Shown here one piece after another: positions 24,701-32,103 of a stretch of 43,184 nucleotides of DNA; the stretch's first letter is position 1, and each line of letters starts with the position of its first letter. The stretch is taken from the NCBI GenBank assembly GCA_016841425.1, contig JAENZE010000019.1:1-43184 (forward strand), in the 5' to 3' direction. Origin of the DNA: Syntrophomonas sp. (GTDB taxonomy: Bacteria; Bacillota; Syntrophomonadia; Syntrophomonadales; Syntrophomonadaceae). Below the pieces are notes generated by a model. It did not search any database. It saw nothing but the letters and a program-made list of their open reading frames with translations, and was not told where the DNA came from. Position numbers and translations under genes: made by a program.

Positions 24701-26749
24701 CATTATGTGAAAGGCGCTCTTCTCAGCACCTTGCTGGCTGATGCTGGTGCTGGTGAAAATATCGAGGTAACTATCCTAACCAGTGATGGTTACAGCAAAG
24801 ATTCCTACGAGAAAATACCTTATACAGACCTTGTTTCTCAGGACTATTTCGTAGCCTATGATGTGGGAGAGGGAACGGAAACTCTCAGCTATGTTGCAGA
24901 TACAGATGATAACGACGTTACTGCGTCTTACCGCATCTATCGTAACTATGATGATGGTCTGACTGGCCATAAAGACAACCGGATCAAATGCGTAGTGGGC
25001 GTCACTGTTAGCAAGGCAGGCAGCGGTGGACCGGGGCCATCTGAAGACTATGACTTGATTATCAATGGTCCAGGCGTCAGCATTACCACCGAGTTTACCA
25101 TTGATGGATTGAAAAACGCTGTAGGAAATGACAAAGTAAGCACTGATTATTACTGGCTCAACAGTTATGGAACTACAGGCACTGACAGCTTTGAAGGAGT
25201 ATACCTGGAGAATTTGCTGGATGATGTGGTCGGACTGAAAGCGAGTGCCCGGAGTATAACGATAACTGCCAGCGATGGTTATTACCGGAGCTTCAACCTG
25301 GACAGTGATAAACTGGGTGTTTACTGGACCGACATTCAGGGTAACCAGATCATGCTGGCCTGGGAAAAGAATGGAACCCCCTGCGATCTGCAGCTGGTAG
25401 TCGGGCAGACCGACAGCGAACATGTGAACAAGCCTAATTGGGTCAGCGATATAGTGGAGATTACCGTGAACAGCGAATCTACCGAGCCGGGATCTGGGTC
25501 TCCAGGTGGTTACGAAGGGCAGACCGTACAGGAAGAAGAGGTTCTAGCCCCACTCACTGGAATCATAAGTTCAGCAGTCCAGGCGGATGTTGCTGTAAGC
25601 GGCTCCCAGGCAACGGCTGGCATAACAATTGCCGATATCAATGAGGCCTTGAAAGCAATTCAAGAACAGAGGACAGCAGAAGGCATTGTAGAAGCAGTAA
25701 TAGAGATAAATGCCTTAAGCGGAAGCACCTCCGGAGTTACCAGCACAGAGTTGGTTCTGCCCGCAGATGTTATTAAGGCACTAGCACAGGACGGAAATAT
25801 CACTGTGGTAATAAAGACTGACCTGGGAGAAATTACTTTATCCCCGGAAGTCTTGAAGCAGCTGGCAGCAGGAAATTCCGAATCTGTAGTCATCCGATTG
25901 AGTCTGAGTACGGATGCAGATCTGAATGAAGATGCACGGGACAGGATCGGGACAAGGCCGGTAGTTGATATTCAGATCATAAAGGGTGGCCAGGAGATAT
26001 CCTCTCTAAGCGGCCATCAAATCAAGCTGGCTATACCTTATACCTTAAGCGGATCAGAAAACAACAGTCAGCTTCTGGCCTACTACATCAACCAGGCCGG
26101 AGCAGCTGTACCCCTGACCATGTCAAAATTCGATGAAGAACAGGGTAAACTGCTATTTGCTACCACGCACCTGAGCCTTTATGGGGTAGGGTACCATCAG
26201 ATAAGCTTCAGTGACATCAAGAATCATTGGTCCAAGGATAGTATTGAATTCCTGGCCGCCAGAGGGATTATCAATGGTAAAGGTGCTGGGATATTTGATC
26301 CAAACGCCAATGTTACCAGGGCTGAATTTGTAACCCTGCTGTATAAATTAGCGGGTGCAACAGCGACCGTAGTAAATAGCGCTGGCTTTGCAGATGTTCA
26401 GTCAGATGCCTGGTATGCAGATGCTGTAAACTGGGCGGTGACCAGAGGCATTGTCAGCGGTTTCGGCAATGGAAGGTTTGGGCCTAATGAACAGATTACC
26501 CGGGAACAGATGGCGGTGATGACGGATAATTTCATTAAGGCCATGAAGGCAGATTTGGATCTCCTTAATGATAATAGAAGTTTCACTGACCAGAACCAGA
26601 TCAGCAGTTGGGCAGCCACAGCGGTATCCAGGATGCAGCAATTCGGTATTATTAATGGCAGACCGGATGGAAGCTTTGCGCCGCAGGGTACCGCCAGCAG
26701 AGCAGAAGCTGCGGCAGTGCTTAGAGGATATATTGACACTTCCTTATAA
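18713..26749 (+). CDS. Giant S-layer-anchored protein with ~10 sulfite-oxidase-like modules and an inserted beta-propeller (2678 aa)
   Basis: Signal peptide about 1-47, ending AAAA-DE. About ten modules share strands such as AADGYTV, ASDGYYRSF and the recurring GGP(L/I)R(L/I) end of Oxidored_molyb domains; boundaries are roughly 45, 270, 435, 620, 840, 1055, 1240, 1412, 1950 and 2115. None keeps the Mo-binding cysteine. A propeller of the Reg_prop type (about 1575-1940; repeats DGxGGVWxG) sits between two very similar modules (1412-1570 and 1952-2102, both with IYRNYDDG). A flavinylation-like DAITGAT lies at 426-432. A linker domain (about 2270-2490) is followed by three SLH domains (2498, 2559 and 2623 onward) that bind cell-wall polymer. 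GTG 18713 has GGGAGGG 6 bases upstream. The role is probably capture, binding or electron relay at the surface. Confidence 0.85.
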   Translation: MCKRNGRVLTKKQGRLFKQSLSLVLAVALLLCTIPILPGMNWAAAADELSGITEQPVLLVSGTGIIDGAYTADNIGDEQSYTLEELQALEEITQLYSTINTTPTRSVYLGKGISVDTLLQESNVAAEDFGDYEIDMVAADGYTVRFDPALTGPSTTKGKPLKTPAFDVNRYYYPNIQQLVVGMDGETYIYSNEENAAVDGAIAKTILAWERGGERGEPEIVPDTTETLGSDEALLLMVGQQNVWEQTNPLFNKTVNKVLVGGAVTESAITIDGTAKTRSEILLMERADRSYTYETSGGTATDYVRGIPLAVILQAYNDDDIVSFTAADGYTVSASGMTVSELISGNYLLAYEKGTNANDLTGIYATAKSDPSIYGFFTLYGDGEKPSKLINSITVTSASGNDFANSPYKHITNGGLTGQDGPYDIDAITGATLTIEGPGLSSSVPLSILELESQNAGAFRGVYTDNRDGADWELQYEGIKLSHLLNDMSSGDSGINLTADAHKVLIKNRVRQTIAEFTLGEIEEADTAGKPIIVAYGTSTTDDDPDTAPFVYDGAAGYKDALDNDDGPIKLVYDKSAFASDPNPDYTEFSNMAYIYIAEEVSPGFKHNIAPYDTPENSEYVLTVTGDKIGREVNYTVDQLENMVMYDADAKPAADGMGYRDEYSLSNSTYWYVNEYEGVQLWKLLQKSGLASSSATGSEKDTLIQFSATDNYKDFDKFTIEQVSNPDLFGFYEKNPADLNDGNYLGVAEDLKSSGYPVLVAYGVNSYPYVIKNTLDGYMSGLSNDGGPLRIISGKTEYSHANGSKQAKLLDKIIVGEDKYYSTHKYNPNLAGLYQTIASSTLNVKVISGAAEDGAVLKDITYQVGDLEELLYGGTLTAAQLKEAKVKAFYEAYKNGSAYNDLYEGLDLVYFLEQVVQLPGYKGTITFSDGTNTLSKSLEEVLAFSGYNGTTGLGELPPVLAYAKNGAPMVNSKDVEDGYEGTVTLAAGTDYEHTITVKNNGGPLAVMFPLASVDAVSADSLNSVTSITINLSPDNYAHTELPYSTLAENTITISGEGTRLTEAKAFTVADIEGKQTLAVTADYNIKKSADSESQLRYRGIPLYSFLSSTDVGLKPNADQVIVSCSDQTTYTFSLNEVYKSDYINGQNPAINNLKMILAYGSASVDNPDPEDGKPLVQEKTVEAGYDETYGNSGGPIRLVVGQIDTDDINSAKILKDVTGIEVTASDLVSWNHSSSPIYEQYLDYPFQLQVVDSSNNPLIDKAYTIAELEAMTSLVERENITWIGTQEWEGINLWDFVLQEASTISGIGDPTSVTAYASDGFSKELRSIFGMDAIENGINDGGTRIPIILGYAVSGYPLVPGNTSDGYTALADNDGGPLRLMTHGNQGACLSDTIKVVVKIGAGGNDPQPGTELDFNIYGLDSGTVAMDIRTIKNITQGEGGKVVASYNWFGDHDGDSTTDKQATSDMVKGAYLVDLLASAGITGSDIKVDIVTTDGYAPTHYKGLTLDQIQAQGYFVAYDKSTDGGSTWTEFSDIDKNSVAATVRIYRNYDDGSSTWYNRVTNVKGVNVSRPVIFDVYPADGSEGNLPLAGIRSISVDGADGLWVSTYGGGVGYKASGADSFNIYNKASNPALATAVVSAVAVDASGGVWMTQNASYSDPSGNRGVAYMKDGQISYYTESDEPATIPNNYVQEIQTDSQGNIWFGSFGGLTKYNPGTGGWTTWDQTYEDSEGDHFPAQSVDNLIFDGQGGVWLGFYPTGSGTEADPFVGGFAHMSVNGDITSYQYTADYDAAIESSLLAQVWVRDIAVDGDGGAWVVASGSMADLENVGGTIWYVDDQGQATRFTGDQLLGAGRLTGNSELRMVTIDPDGGLWFGSSGDGVFYIADSAAMAPLSITAQYSGSTGSWNNTTLWNNIYSLDFVGSTLYAGSSAGLAYRTFEFDNSGGEEPTIIESFTISGAGTGDIAYYVGGSYDKTFKGLGDGAGKVTSSYPYNGTTHYVKGALLSTLLADAGAGENIEVTILTSDGYSKDSYEKIPYTDLVSQDYFVAYDVGEGTETLSYVADTDDNDVTASYRIYRNYDDGLTGHKDNRIKCVVGVTVSKAGSGGPGPSEDYDLIINGPGVSITTEFTIDGLKNAVGNDKVSTDYYWLNSYGTTGTDSFEGVYLENLLDDVVGLKASARSITITASDGYYRSFNLDSDKLGVYWTDIQGNQIMLAWEKNGTPCDLQLVVGQTDSEHVNKPNWVSDIVEITVNSESTEPGSGSPGGYEGQTVQEEEVLAPLTGIISSAVQADVAVSGSQATAGITIADINEALKAIQEQRTAEGIVEAVIEINALSGSTSGVTSTELVLPADVIKALAQDGNITVVIKTDLGEITLSPEVLKQLAAGNSESVVIRLSLSTDADLNEDARDRIGTRPVVDIQIIKGGQEISSLSGHQIKLAIPYTLSGSENNSQLLAYYINQAGAAVPLTMSKFDEEQGKLLFATTHLSLYGVGYHQISFSDIKNHWSKDSIEFLAARGIINGKGAGIFDPNANVTRAEFVTLLYKLAGATATVVNSAGFADVQSDAWYADAVNWAVTRGIVSGFGNGRFGPNEQITREQMAVMTDNFIKAMKADLDLLNDNRSFTDQNQISSWAATAVSRMQQFGIINGRPDGSFAPQGTASRAEAAAVLRGYIDTSL

Positions 26750-26775
26750 TAGGTGAAGTAAGCTTAAAAAGGGAC

Positions 26776-26820
26776 GGGTTTTTCCATCCTTACGGCTGGA
26801 GAAACCCTCCTTCCTCTTTA
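26776..26820 (+). terminator. Terminator-like hairpin after the giant gene
   Basis: GGGTTTTTCCA (26776-26786) pairs with TGGAGAAACCC (26797-26807) over 11 bp with one T-G pair, followed by the pyrimidine-rich TCCTTCCTCTTT. The T-tract is interrupted, so it probably attenuates rather than stops transcription into the next S-layer gene. Confidence 0.55.
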
Positions 26821-26868
26821 GGGTTCTTAATAAACAACACTATCAATTTGGGAATGGGGGTTGATAAG

Positions 26869-28269
26869 GTGTATAAACGATTTACTGCCGCATTTGTCAT
26901 CGTACTGCTATTATTCATGATCATCCCGCTAAATGCCCTGGCTGCCGAAGGCAGTGCGGAAACCTTGACCATAAAAGGGGATGGGGTTAGCCAGGAAATA
27001 ATCTTCAGCAGGGCGCAGTTGGAAGCGATGGCCAGTGCCATTACCAAGGACATTTATTCTGCTGCTAACAATTTCCCCACCGAAAAAACTATGTATCGGA
27101 AAGGGGTTTCACTGCTTTACCTGCTTGAACAGGCAGGTATGAAGGGCACCCCGGGACAGCTTAAGTTTATATCCTCCGATGGCTATACCAGAACCTTTAC
27201 CTACGAGGAACTAGTAAAAGATGCCCGCTACTATTACTCCCCGAATGGATCCCGGGTGTCTGTCCCCACCATCATAGCTTTCGCTGACAGCAGTAAAGGA
27301 TTCAACTCCATGAGCCCAATTGAGCTGGTCTTAACCATGGGGCAAAGAGTTAAAGGAGAGCAGAATAATCCATGGTTTGTCAAATACCTGCAGACTATTG
27401 AGGTTATTAGCTCTGAGCCGGATAAGTGGCCCCAGGTTACTTTTAGCCAGACTGCAGGAACTGAAGGCATGATGTTTGAGTTAAAACACAGTAATTATGA
27501 TGCGGTTAAGATTTACTATACCTTGGATGGAAGTGATCCTGACATTAACAGCACGGTTTATAATGTCAGTGCTTCTTATTATCAGCCGGATTTAAACCGG
27601 CCGATTTTAGTTAAAGGTGATACAGAAATACGGGCTATCGCTATCGGGGCCGGGAAGAGACACAGCTTGGTTTCCTCCAGCCGTACTGCTGTGGGGGGGG
27701 AAGTCTTCACTGATCTAGAAGGGTACTCCTGGGCTAGAACTGCCATTGAAAATTTGTGCGGTAACGGTATTATTAATGGTATGGGTGATTCTCGCTTTGC
27801 GCCGGGGGAACCATTAACCAGAGCTCAATTTGCCAAGATGATAATTATAGCTCTGGGAGAAACAACACAAAAAGGATCCGTCCCTGCCTTCAAGGATATA
27901 AAAACTACCGATTGGCATTTTCCCTATGTGCAAAAAGCAGCTGAACTCGGCCTATTGAAAGGATATCCGGATGGAAACTTCCGTCCTGATCAGAGCTTAA
28001 GCCGCGAAGAAATGCTTGCTATAATGGTGCAGTCGATGGGGGTAGAGATTGCTACTGAAGATATTCCTGCGGAACTGCTAAGACCCCTGGCCTGCGAAAA
28101 CAGAATCAGCGATTGGGCCCGACCATATGCGGCCTATGCGGAAAATCTTGGAATTTTAGAGCATGGACATATGGCATTGGAAACAGGCAGCGGGCTATTC
28201 TTCAATGCCCGGGAACAGGCCTCCCGAGCCGAAGCAGCCATGACCCTTTATCTAATGCTCAACCAGTAA
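26869..28269 (+). CDS. S-layer protein with one sulfite-oxidase-like module, CHB_HEX_C-like domain and three SLH domains
   Basis: 466 residues if started at GTG 26869, chosen because GGGGG lies 8 bases upstream and the signal peptide then starts VYKRFTAAF; a TTG at 26848 and an ATG at 26854 are in-frame alternatives. The signal ends near NALAA. The module (about 30-185; NNFPTEKTMY, SSDGYTRTFTYEEL) closely matches the third module of the lipoprotein at 13.5 kb. A chitobiase/Fn3-like domain follows (YYTLDGSDPDIN, YYQPDLNRPI). Three SLH units then give wall anchoring: FTDLEGYSW, FKDIKTTDWH and ISDWARPYA. It is probably a smaller surface partner of the giant protein. The next gene encodes the ECF substrate-specificity subunit. 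Confidence 0.85.
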   Translation: MYKRFTAAFVIVLLLFMIIPLNALAAEGSAETLTIKGDGVSQEIIFSRAQLEAMASAITKDIYSAANNFPTEKTMYRKGVSLLYLLEQAGMKGTPGQLKFISSDGYTRTFTYEELVKDARYYYSPNGSRVSVPTIIAFADSSKGFNSMSPIELVLTMGQRVKGEQNNPWFVKYLQTIEVISSEPDKWPQVTFSQTAGTEGMMFELKHSNYDAVKIYYTLDGSDPDINSTVYNVSASYYQPDLNRPILVKGDTEIRAIAIGAGKRHSLVSSSRTAVGGEVFTDLEGYSWARTAIENLCGNGIINGMGDSRFAPGEPLTRAQFAKMIIIALGETTQKGSVPAFKDIKTTDWHFPYVQKAAELGLLKGYPDGNFRPDQSLSREEMLAIMVQSMGVEIATEDIPAELLRPLACENRISDWARPYAAYAENLGILEHGHMALETGSGLFFNAREQASRAEAAMTLYLMLNQ

Positions 28270-28329
28270 AAGCCCCATAAGCAGCGAAGATGATTAGAAA
28301 CGATATGGAACAGGAGAATTGATCCTTAT

Positions 28330-28869
28330 ATGAAAGGTTTCTTAAACAAGTTCATGGCTTTTGATCTGGTCCTTATTGCAATGATGGCGGCCCTGGGAGT
28401 AGCAACAAAACCCATTGTCGTTGGACTGGTACATATAATTACCGGACCCTTGTTTATACCCGGCGGATCATTCGCTGGCGGGTTTTATATGATGTGGATA
28501 GTGCTGGGAGCAGGATTGATTAAAAAAGGTGGAACAGCTACCCTGATTGGGCTGGTACAGGCTATTATGGTTCTTGCTGCCGGGATTTATGGATCGCATG
28601 GAATGGTCAGCCTGTTAACCTATACCCTGCCTGGAGTCACTGTAGATCTGCTGCTCTGGGTCAGTCGTTGGGAGGCGGGAGAAAAGCGAGCTATGTTCAT
28701 GGGGGGTATTGGAGCCAATCTCTGCGGGGTGGTTCTTTCTAATTTGATCTTTTTCCGGCTCCCGCTGATTCCATTAGTATTCTCTATGAGTGCAGGAGCC
28801 CTGTCGGGAGCCCTGGGAGGGTTGCTGGCCTGGATGCTGGCCCATCGTCTAAGTAAGTTTAACATATGA
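28330..28869 (+). CDS. ECF transporter S component, YkoE-like membrane protein
   Basis: 179 residues with about five to six hydrophobic helices. The stretch MMWIVLGAGLIKKGG, then a helix and DLLLWVSRW, parallels YkoE, the S component of the HMP/thiamine ECF transporter of Bacillus. That and the adjacent A, A and T genes identify it as the substrate-binding membrane subunit. The ligand cannot be read from sequence. The context (Moco-type riboswitches, MobB, sulfite-oxidase-like binding modules, ApbE) favours a pterin, molybdenum-cofactor-related or flavin compound over thiamine. The ATG at 28330 lies 13 bases after AGGAG, a somewhat long spacing. Confidence 0.8.
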   Translation: MKGFLNKFMAFDLVLIAMMAALGVATKPIVVGLVHIITGPLFIPGGSFAGGFYMMWIVLGAGLIKKGGTATLIGLVQAIMVLAAGIYGSHGMVSLLTYTLPGVTVDLLLWVSRWEAGEKRAMFMGGIGANLCGVVLSNLIFFRLPLIPLVFSMSAGALSGALGGLLAWMLAHRLSKFNI

Positions 28870-28903
28870 TAATATTAGAAAAAGGAGATATGGAAGGGGC
28901 AAG

Positions 28904-29431
28904 ATGTCAAAAACCAACCGGACTATAATTATTATATTGGTAGCGCTCCTGGCAATCACCCTTGTGGGCGCAGTATATAATATGCAGTATGCCAGGGAAA
29001 AGGCAGCTATGCTCGAAGCCGCGGAAATATCAGTGCTCGAGAACGGCCGAGAGGTATGCCGCCTAAATATGGATGCAATTAATAAGCTTACCATTACTGA
29101 CTTTACTGCCCGCTTGAAGAGCAGTGTCATGAAATCGCCGGAGGAGCATACCTATACTGGCATAGCGCTGCACCAACTTTTTGCATCAACAGGAATATCC
29201 CTGGAGGATAGGAAACGGGTAGTAGTTCGCTCGGTCGATGGCTACGCAGTACCCCTCACCATTAAAGAAATACAAACCCTGGATAACATTTACCTGGTTT
29301 TTAAGGACAATGGGGAATATCTGGGTTCTTACGGCGCGGGCAATGGACAAGGACCCTATATGATAGTGATACGGGGTGATAGCTACAGCCAGCGCTGGGC
29401 TAAATATGTCTGTGAACTGGACATCCAATAA
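28904..29431 (+). CDS. Membrane-anchored single sulfite-oxidase-like module, candidate ECF accessory receptor
   Basis: 175 residues: an N-terminal anchor (about 7-26, IIIILVALLAITLVGAV) then one exported module with YTGIALHQLF, RSVDGYAVPLTIKEI and a GPYMIVIRGDSYSQRWAKYVCEL end that mirrors the closing strand of Oxidored_molyb domains. The Mo-ligating cysteine is absent. Its position between the S component and the ATPases of an ECF transporter is unusual, since ECF systems normally need no extracytoplasmic receptor. The simplest reading is that this module hands substrate to the S component, as the larger surface proteins would do further out. Confidence 0.75.
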   Translation: MSKTNRTIIIILVALLAITLVGAVYNMQYAREKAAMLEAAEISVLENGREVCRLNMDAINKLTITDFTARLKSSVMKSPEEHTYTGIALHQLFASTGISLEDRKRVVVRSVDGYAVPLTIKEIQTLDNIYLVFKDNGEYLGSYGAGNGQGPYMIVIRGDSYSQRWAKYVCELDIQ

Positions 29432-29450
29432 GAAGGTGGGGTTGCAGAAA

Positions 29451-30113
29451 ATGCTAGCAGTTGAAGCAAGAGCGCTTAGCTTTAGATACCAGGGACAGCA
29501 TACTCTTGTTTTGGATAAGGTTAATTTTAATTTGGAACAGGGAAAAATTGCTGCCATTACCGGCTTATCGGGATGCGGCAAGAGTACTCTGGGATACTGT
29601 CTTAGCGGTGTTATCCCCAGGTTAATCAAGGGTGATTTTAGCGGTGAGGTAAACCTTCAGGGCAGGGTGGGGATAGTATTTCAGGATCCAGATACTCAGA
29701 TCTTCCTGCCTACCGTAGAGGACGAACTGGCCTTTGGCCCGGAAAACCTGTGCCTTGCCCGGGAGGAGATAAGAGAGATAATCAGCTGCAATCTGGAGCT
29801 AATAGGATTGAAAGAACTGCGTACAGAAAATCCGGCTACTCTCTCCGGGGGGCAGAAGCAGTTGGTAGCGCTAAGTGGAGTGCTGACCCTATCCCCGGAT
29901 ATTTTAGTGTTGGACGAGCCTCTGTCCCAATTAGACAACTCTGCTAAAGATCGGGTTAAAAGTATTTTGCTGGGGTTGAAGGAGGAAGGCAAGACTTTAA
30001 TCATAATGGAGCATGATAAAAAGAACTTGCTCCTGGCCGATCAGATCTGGTGCTTGGAAAGAGGAAGGCTGTTTCAGCTCCCTGCATCAGGGGAGGTAAA
30101 TCAAGGTGAATAG
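29451..30113 (+). CDS. ECF transporter ATPase A1 (EcfA/CbiO type)
   Basis: 220 residues from ATG 29451, with AAGGTGGGG 9 bases upstream; an in-frame upstream start would overlap the previous gene by 56 bases and adds no family sequence. Motifs: Walker A GLSGCGKST, Q-loop FQDPDTQIF, signature LSGGQKQ, Walker B ILVLDEPLSQLD, switch His in MEHD. The FQDP(D)xQ form of the Q-loop is typical of ECF ATPases. It couples ATP hydrolysis to the T component and overlaps the second ATPase gene by 8 bases. Confidence 0.92.
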   Translation: MLAVEARALSFRYQGQHTLVLDKVNFNLEQGKIAAITGLSGCGKSTLGYCLSGVIPRLIKGDFSGEVNLQGRVGIVFQDPDTQIFLPTVEDELAFGPENLCLAREEIREIISCNLELIGLKELRTENPATLSGGQKQLVALSGVLTLSPDILVLDEPLSQLDNSAKDRVKSILLGLKEEGKTLIIMEHDKKNLLLADQIWCLERGRLFQLPASGEVNQGE

Positions 30114-30780
30114 AGAAATTGCATTAGAACTAAAGAATCTGGTATTCTCCTATCGACCAGAGTCAATCCTTATCGAGCAGATGAACTTAGCCTTGTTCAA
30201 GGGAGAAGCCGCAGCCCTGGTAGGGCCCAATGGAGCAGGGAAAACCACTCTGGGTAAATTAATGGCCGGGATACTAAAGCCTTCCTCGGGACAGCTTATA
30301 ATTTTTGGGGAAGAGGGAAAAACCCTTCCTCTTCACCGAATAGCACAAAGGGTAGGATACTGTTTTCAGAATCCAGAACATCAACTGCTGGCTGTTTCAG
30401 TAGAAGATGAAATTGCCTTTGGTTTAAAATATCGTTCAGCAGGACAGGATCATATTTCCCGGGTAACAGAATCACTTTTAAAGCTTTTTGAAATTGAAAG
30501 GCTTAGAAAGGCTTTCCCCTTGAATTTAAGCTGGGGGGAAAAAAGACGAGTGGTGTTAGCGGCTAGCCTGGCTTTAGATCCGGAATTTATAATCCTGGAT
30601 GAGCCGACCAATGGACTGGATGATGAGCAGATAGAGACGCTAAATCGGGTTCTGGGAGGCTTACATGAAAGAGGGATAGGTGTGCTGCTCATAAGCCATA
30701 ATCAGAGTTTTGTAGAGATCAATGCCCAGCGGATTCTGCAAATGGAAGAGGGAAAGATTGTCAATGACTACTGCCTTTAG
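30106..30780 (+). CDS. ECF transporter ATPase A2, with altered ABC signature
   Basis: 224 residues. Walker A GPNGAGKTT, Q-loop FQNPEHQLL, Walker B FIILDEPTNGLD and switch His in ISHNQ are intact. The ABC signature reads LSWGEKRR instead of LSGGQ, so the site formed with the Walker A of A1 may be impaired or specialised, making the A1/A2 pair asymmetric. It overlaps A1 by 8 bases and the T component by 17 bases, indicating tight translational coupling. Confidence 0.92.
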   Translation: MNREIALELKNLVFSYRPESILIEQMNLALFKGEAAALVGPNGAGKTTLGKLMAGILKPSSGQLIIFGEEGKTLPLHRIAQRVGYCFQNPEHQLLAVSVEDEIAFGLKYRSAGQDHISRVTESLLKLFEIERLRKAFPLNLSWGEKRRVVLAASLALDPEFIILDEPTNGLDDEQIETLNRVLGGLHERGIGVLLISHNQSFVEINAQRILQMEEGKIVNDYCL

Positions 30781-31513
30781 CCTGGATCCAAGGACTAAAC
30801 TTTTCCTGGTGGCCTGCCTCTCGTCCTGTGCAGTTATTACAACTCACTGGGCTTTCCTCAGTGGGCTCTGGGTGGTGTCAATATTACTGCTGCTCGTTTT
30901 CGGAATCAGCCCCTGGGATATGATGAAAAAAATCAGGTTGCTGCTATATATGGTCATATTTATTGCTATGATGCAGAGTATTTTTATTTCTGCGGGGCAG
31001 GCGTTAATAACTATAGGCAATATCAGCTTAATGACTACCGGTGGACTGCTAATGGCCATGGAATTTGTTTTTCGAATGCTAATCATCGTATGTTCTGCTG
31101 GTATTCTATCTACATCTAACAGTCGTGAAATTATTCAGGGCTTGATTCAATTGAAGCTGCCATATGAGCTGGCCTTTATGGCATCCCTGGGTATCAGGTT
31201 TATTCCGGTTTTTGCTGAAGAATTGAGAAATACTATGACTGCGGTGCAGCTTCGGGGTATAGATATTAGGGTTCTTCCCTGGCGGCAGAAAATCGAAGTC
31301 ATGACCGGCCTATTTCAGCCGGTGGTGGCTGGAGCTATAATCAAATCCAGGTCTCTGGCTATGTCTATAGAGATGAGAGGTTTTAGAGCCTATCCTACCC
31401 GCAGCAGCTATCTTCTGCTGAAATACGAGAGGAAGGACTATGTGGTCATGATTTGCAGCGGATTACTAACCGCGATACTTATGTTCGGATATTTTTTTTG
31501 GTTCCAGGCATAG
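30764..31513 (+). CDS. ecfT: ECF transporter transmembrane component (EcfT)
   Basis: 249 residues from ATG 30764, which follows GAGGGAAAG; a start at 30722 would be buried in the ATPase gene. The N-terminus LDPRTKLF is the usual EcfT opening, followed by membrane helices. The two coupling-helix motifs that contact the ATPases are present as AVQLRGI near residue 165 and SIEMRGF near 205, close to the ARG-type motifs of the family. It completes an S-A-A-T set dedicated to one S component rather than a shared group II module. Confidence 0.92.
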   Translation: MTTAFSLDPRTKLFLVACLSSCAVITTHWAFLSGLWVVSILLLLVFGISPWDMMKKIRLLLYMVIFIAMMQSIFISAGQALITIGNISLMTTGGLLMAMEFVFRMLIIVCSAGILSTSNSREIIQGLIQLKLPYELAFMASLGIRFIPVFAEELRNTMTAVQLRGIDIRVLPWRQKIEVMTGLFQPVVAGAIIKSRSLAMSIEMRGFRAYPTRSSYLLLKYERKDYVVMICSGLLTAILMFGYFFWFQA

Positions 31514-31569
31514 ACAGCACCACATTATGTGTTCGTAATGCCCACATAACTTTTAAGGAAGGTTGAATA

Positions 31570-32103
31570 ATGAAAGTATTCTCCATTACAGGTATTTCAA
31601 AATCGGGAAAGACTACCACTGCAGAAGCAGTAATAGTTGAGCTGCGTCGGAGGAATTATAGCGTCGGCTCAGTTAAAGACATCCATTTTGAAGGATTCTC
31701 CCTGGACCAGGAAGGTACCAATACGTACCGGCACCGGATGGCGGGGGCTCAACTGGTAACCGCCCGCGGCCTGTATGAAACGGATGTGATGTTTCCACAG
31801 AGGTTATCTTTGGATATTATACTAGGTTTCTATCAGCAGGATTTTGTAGTTCTGGAAGGAGCTATGGACTTCAAAGGACCAGGAATGATCGCAGCATGTA
31901 CTGAAATCGAGATAGACGAGAGAAGACGGGATAATATATTTGCGATAGTAGGGCAAATTTCTAACCGCCTGAAAGAATACCGGGGATTACCAGTGATTAA
32001 CGCCATAACTGACCCTGTCCACCTGGTAGATTTGATAGAAAAGGCGGTGCCGATCTGGACCGGGCATGAGCAGTGGGCAGAGAAGGAGACCTGCTATGAT
32101 TAA
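31570..32103 (+). CDS. mobB: MobB-like GTP-binding protein (molybdopterin-guanine dinucleotide biosynthesis adaptor)
   Basis: 177 residues. P-loop GISKSGKTT at 8-16, then SVKDIHFEGFSLDQEGTNTYRHRMAGA written in family terms as K-D-x-H, the D-x-E-G-x-(N/D) box and R-H-R-x-A-G-A, which characterise MobB. VVLEGAMDF provides the Walker-B-like region. MobB binds GTP and assists MobA in making the (bis)MGD form of molybdenum or tungsten cofactor. Its presence in the ECF operon, away from other moa/moe genes, is the strongest protein-level link between this locus and Mo/W cofactor. AAGGAAGG precedes the ATG. Confidence 0.85.
   Translation: MKVFSITGISKSGKTTTAEAVIVELRRRNYSVGSVKDIHFEGFSLDQEGTNTYRHRMAGAQLVTARGLYETDVMFPQRLSLDIILGFYQQDFVVLEGAMDFKGPGMIAACTEIEIDERRRDNIFAIVGQISNRLKEYRGLPVINAITDPVHLVDLIEKAVPIWTGHEQWAEKETCYD

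Noticed and set aside
24776-25423. 215-codon minus-strand open frame inside the giant surface protein gene
   Set aside because: Antisense to well-defined modules, no recognisable domain, and similar frames occur along other repetitive parts of the gene.
11824-29431. Reading the sulfite-oxidase-like proteins as active molybdoenzymes
   Set aside because: None of the modules I examined keeps the Mo-ligating cysteine, and there is no twin-arginine signal expected for exported folded molybdoenzymes; a binding role is more likely.
28330-31513. Assigning the ECF transporter to thiamine or cobalt on the basis of the YkoE-like S component
   Set aside because: S-component resemblance alone does not fix the ligand, no thiamine (THI-box) leader or cobalamin leader is visible, and the context points to Mo/W cofactor or flavin.
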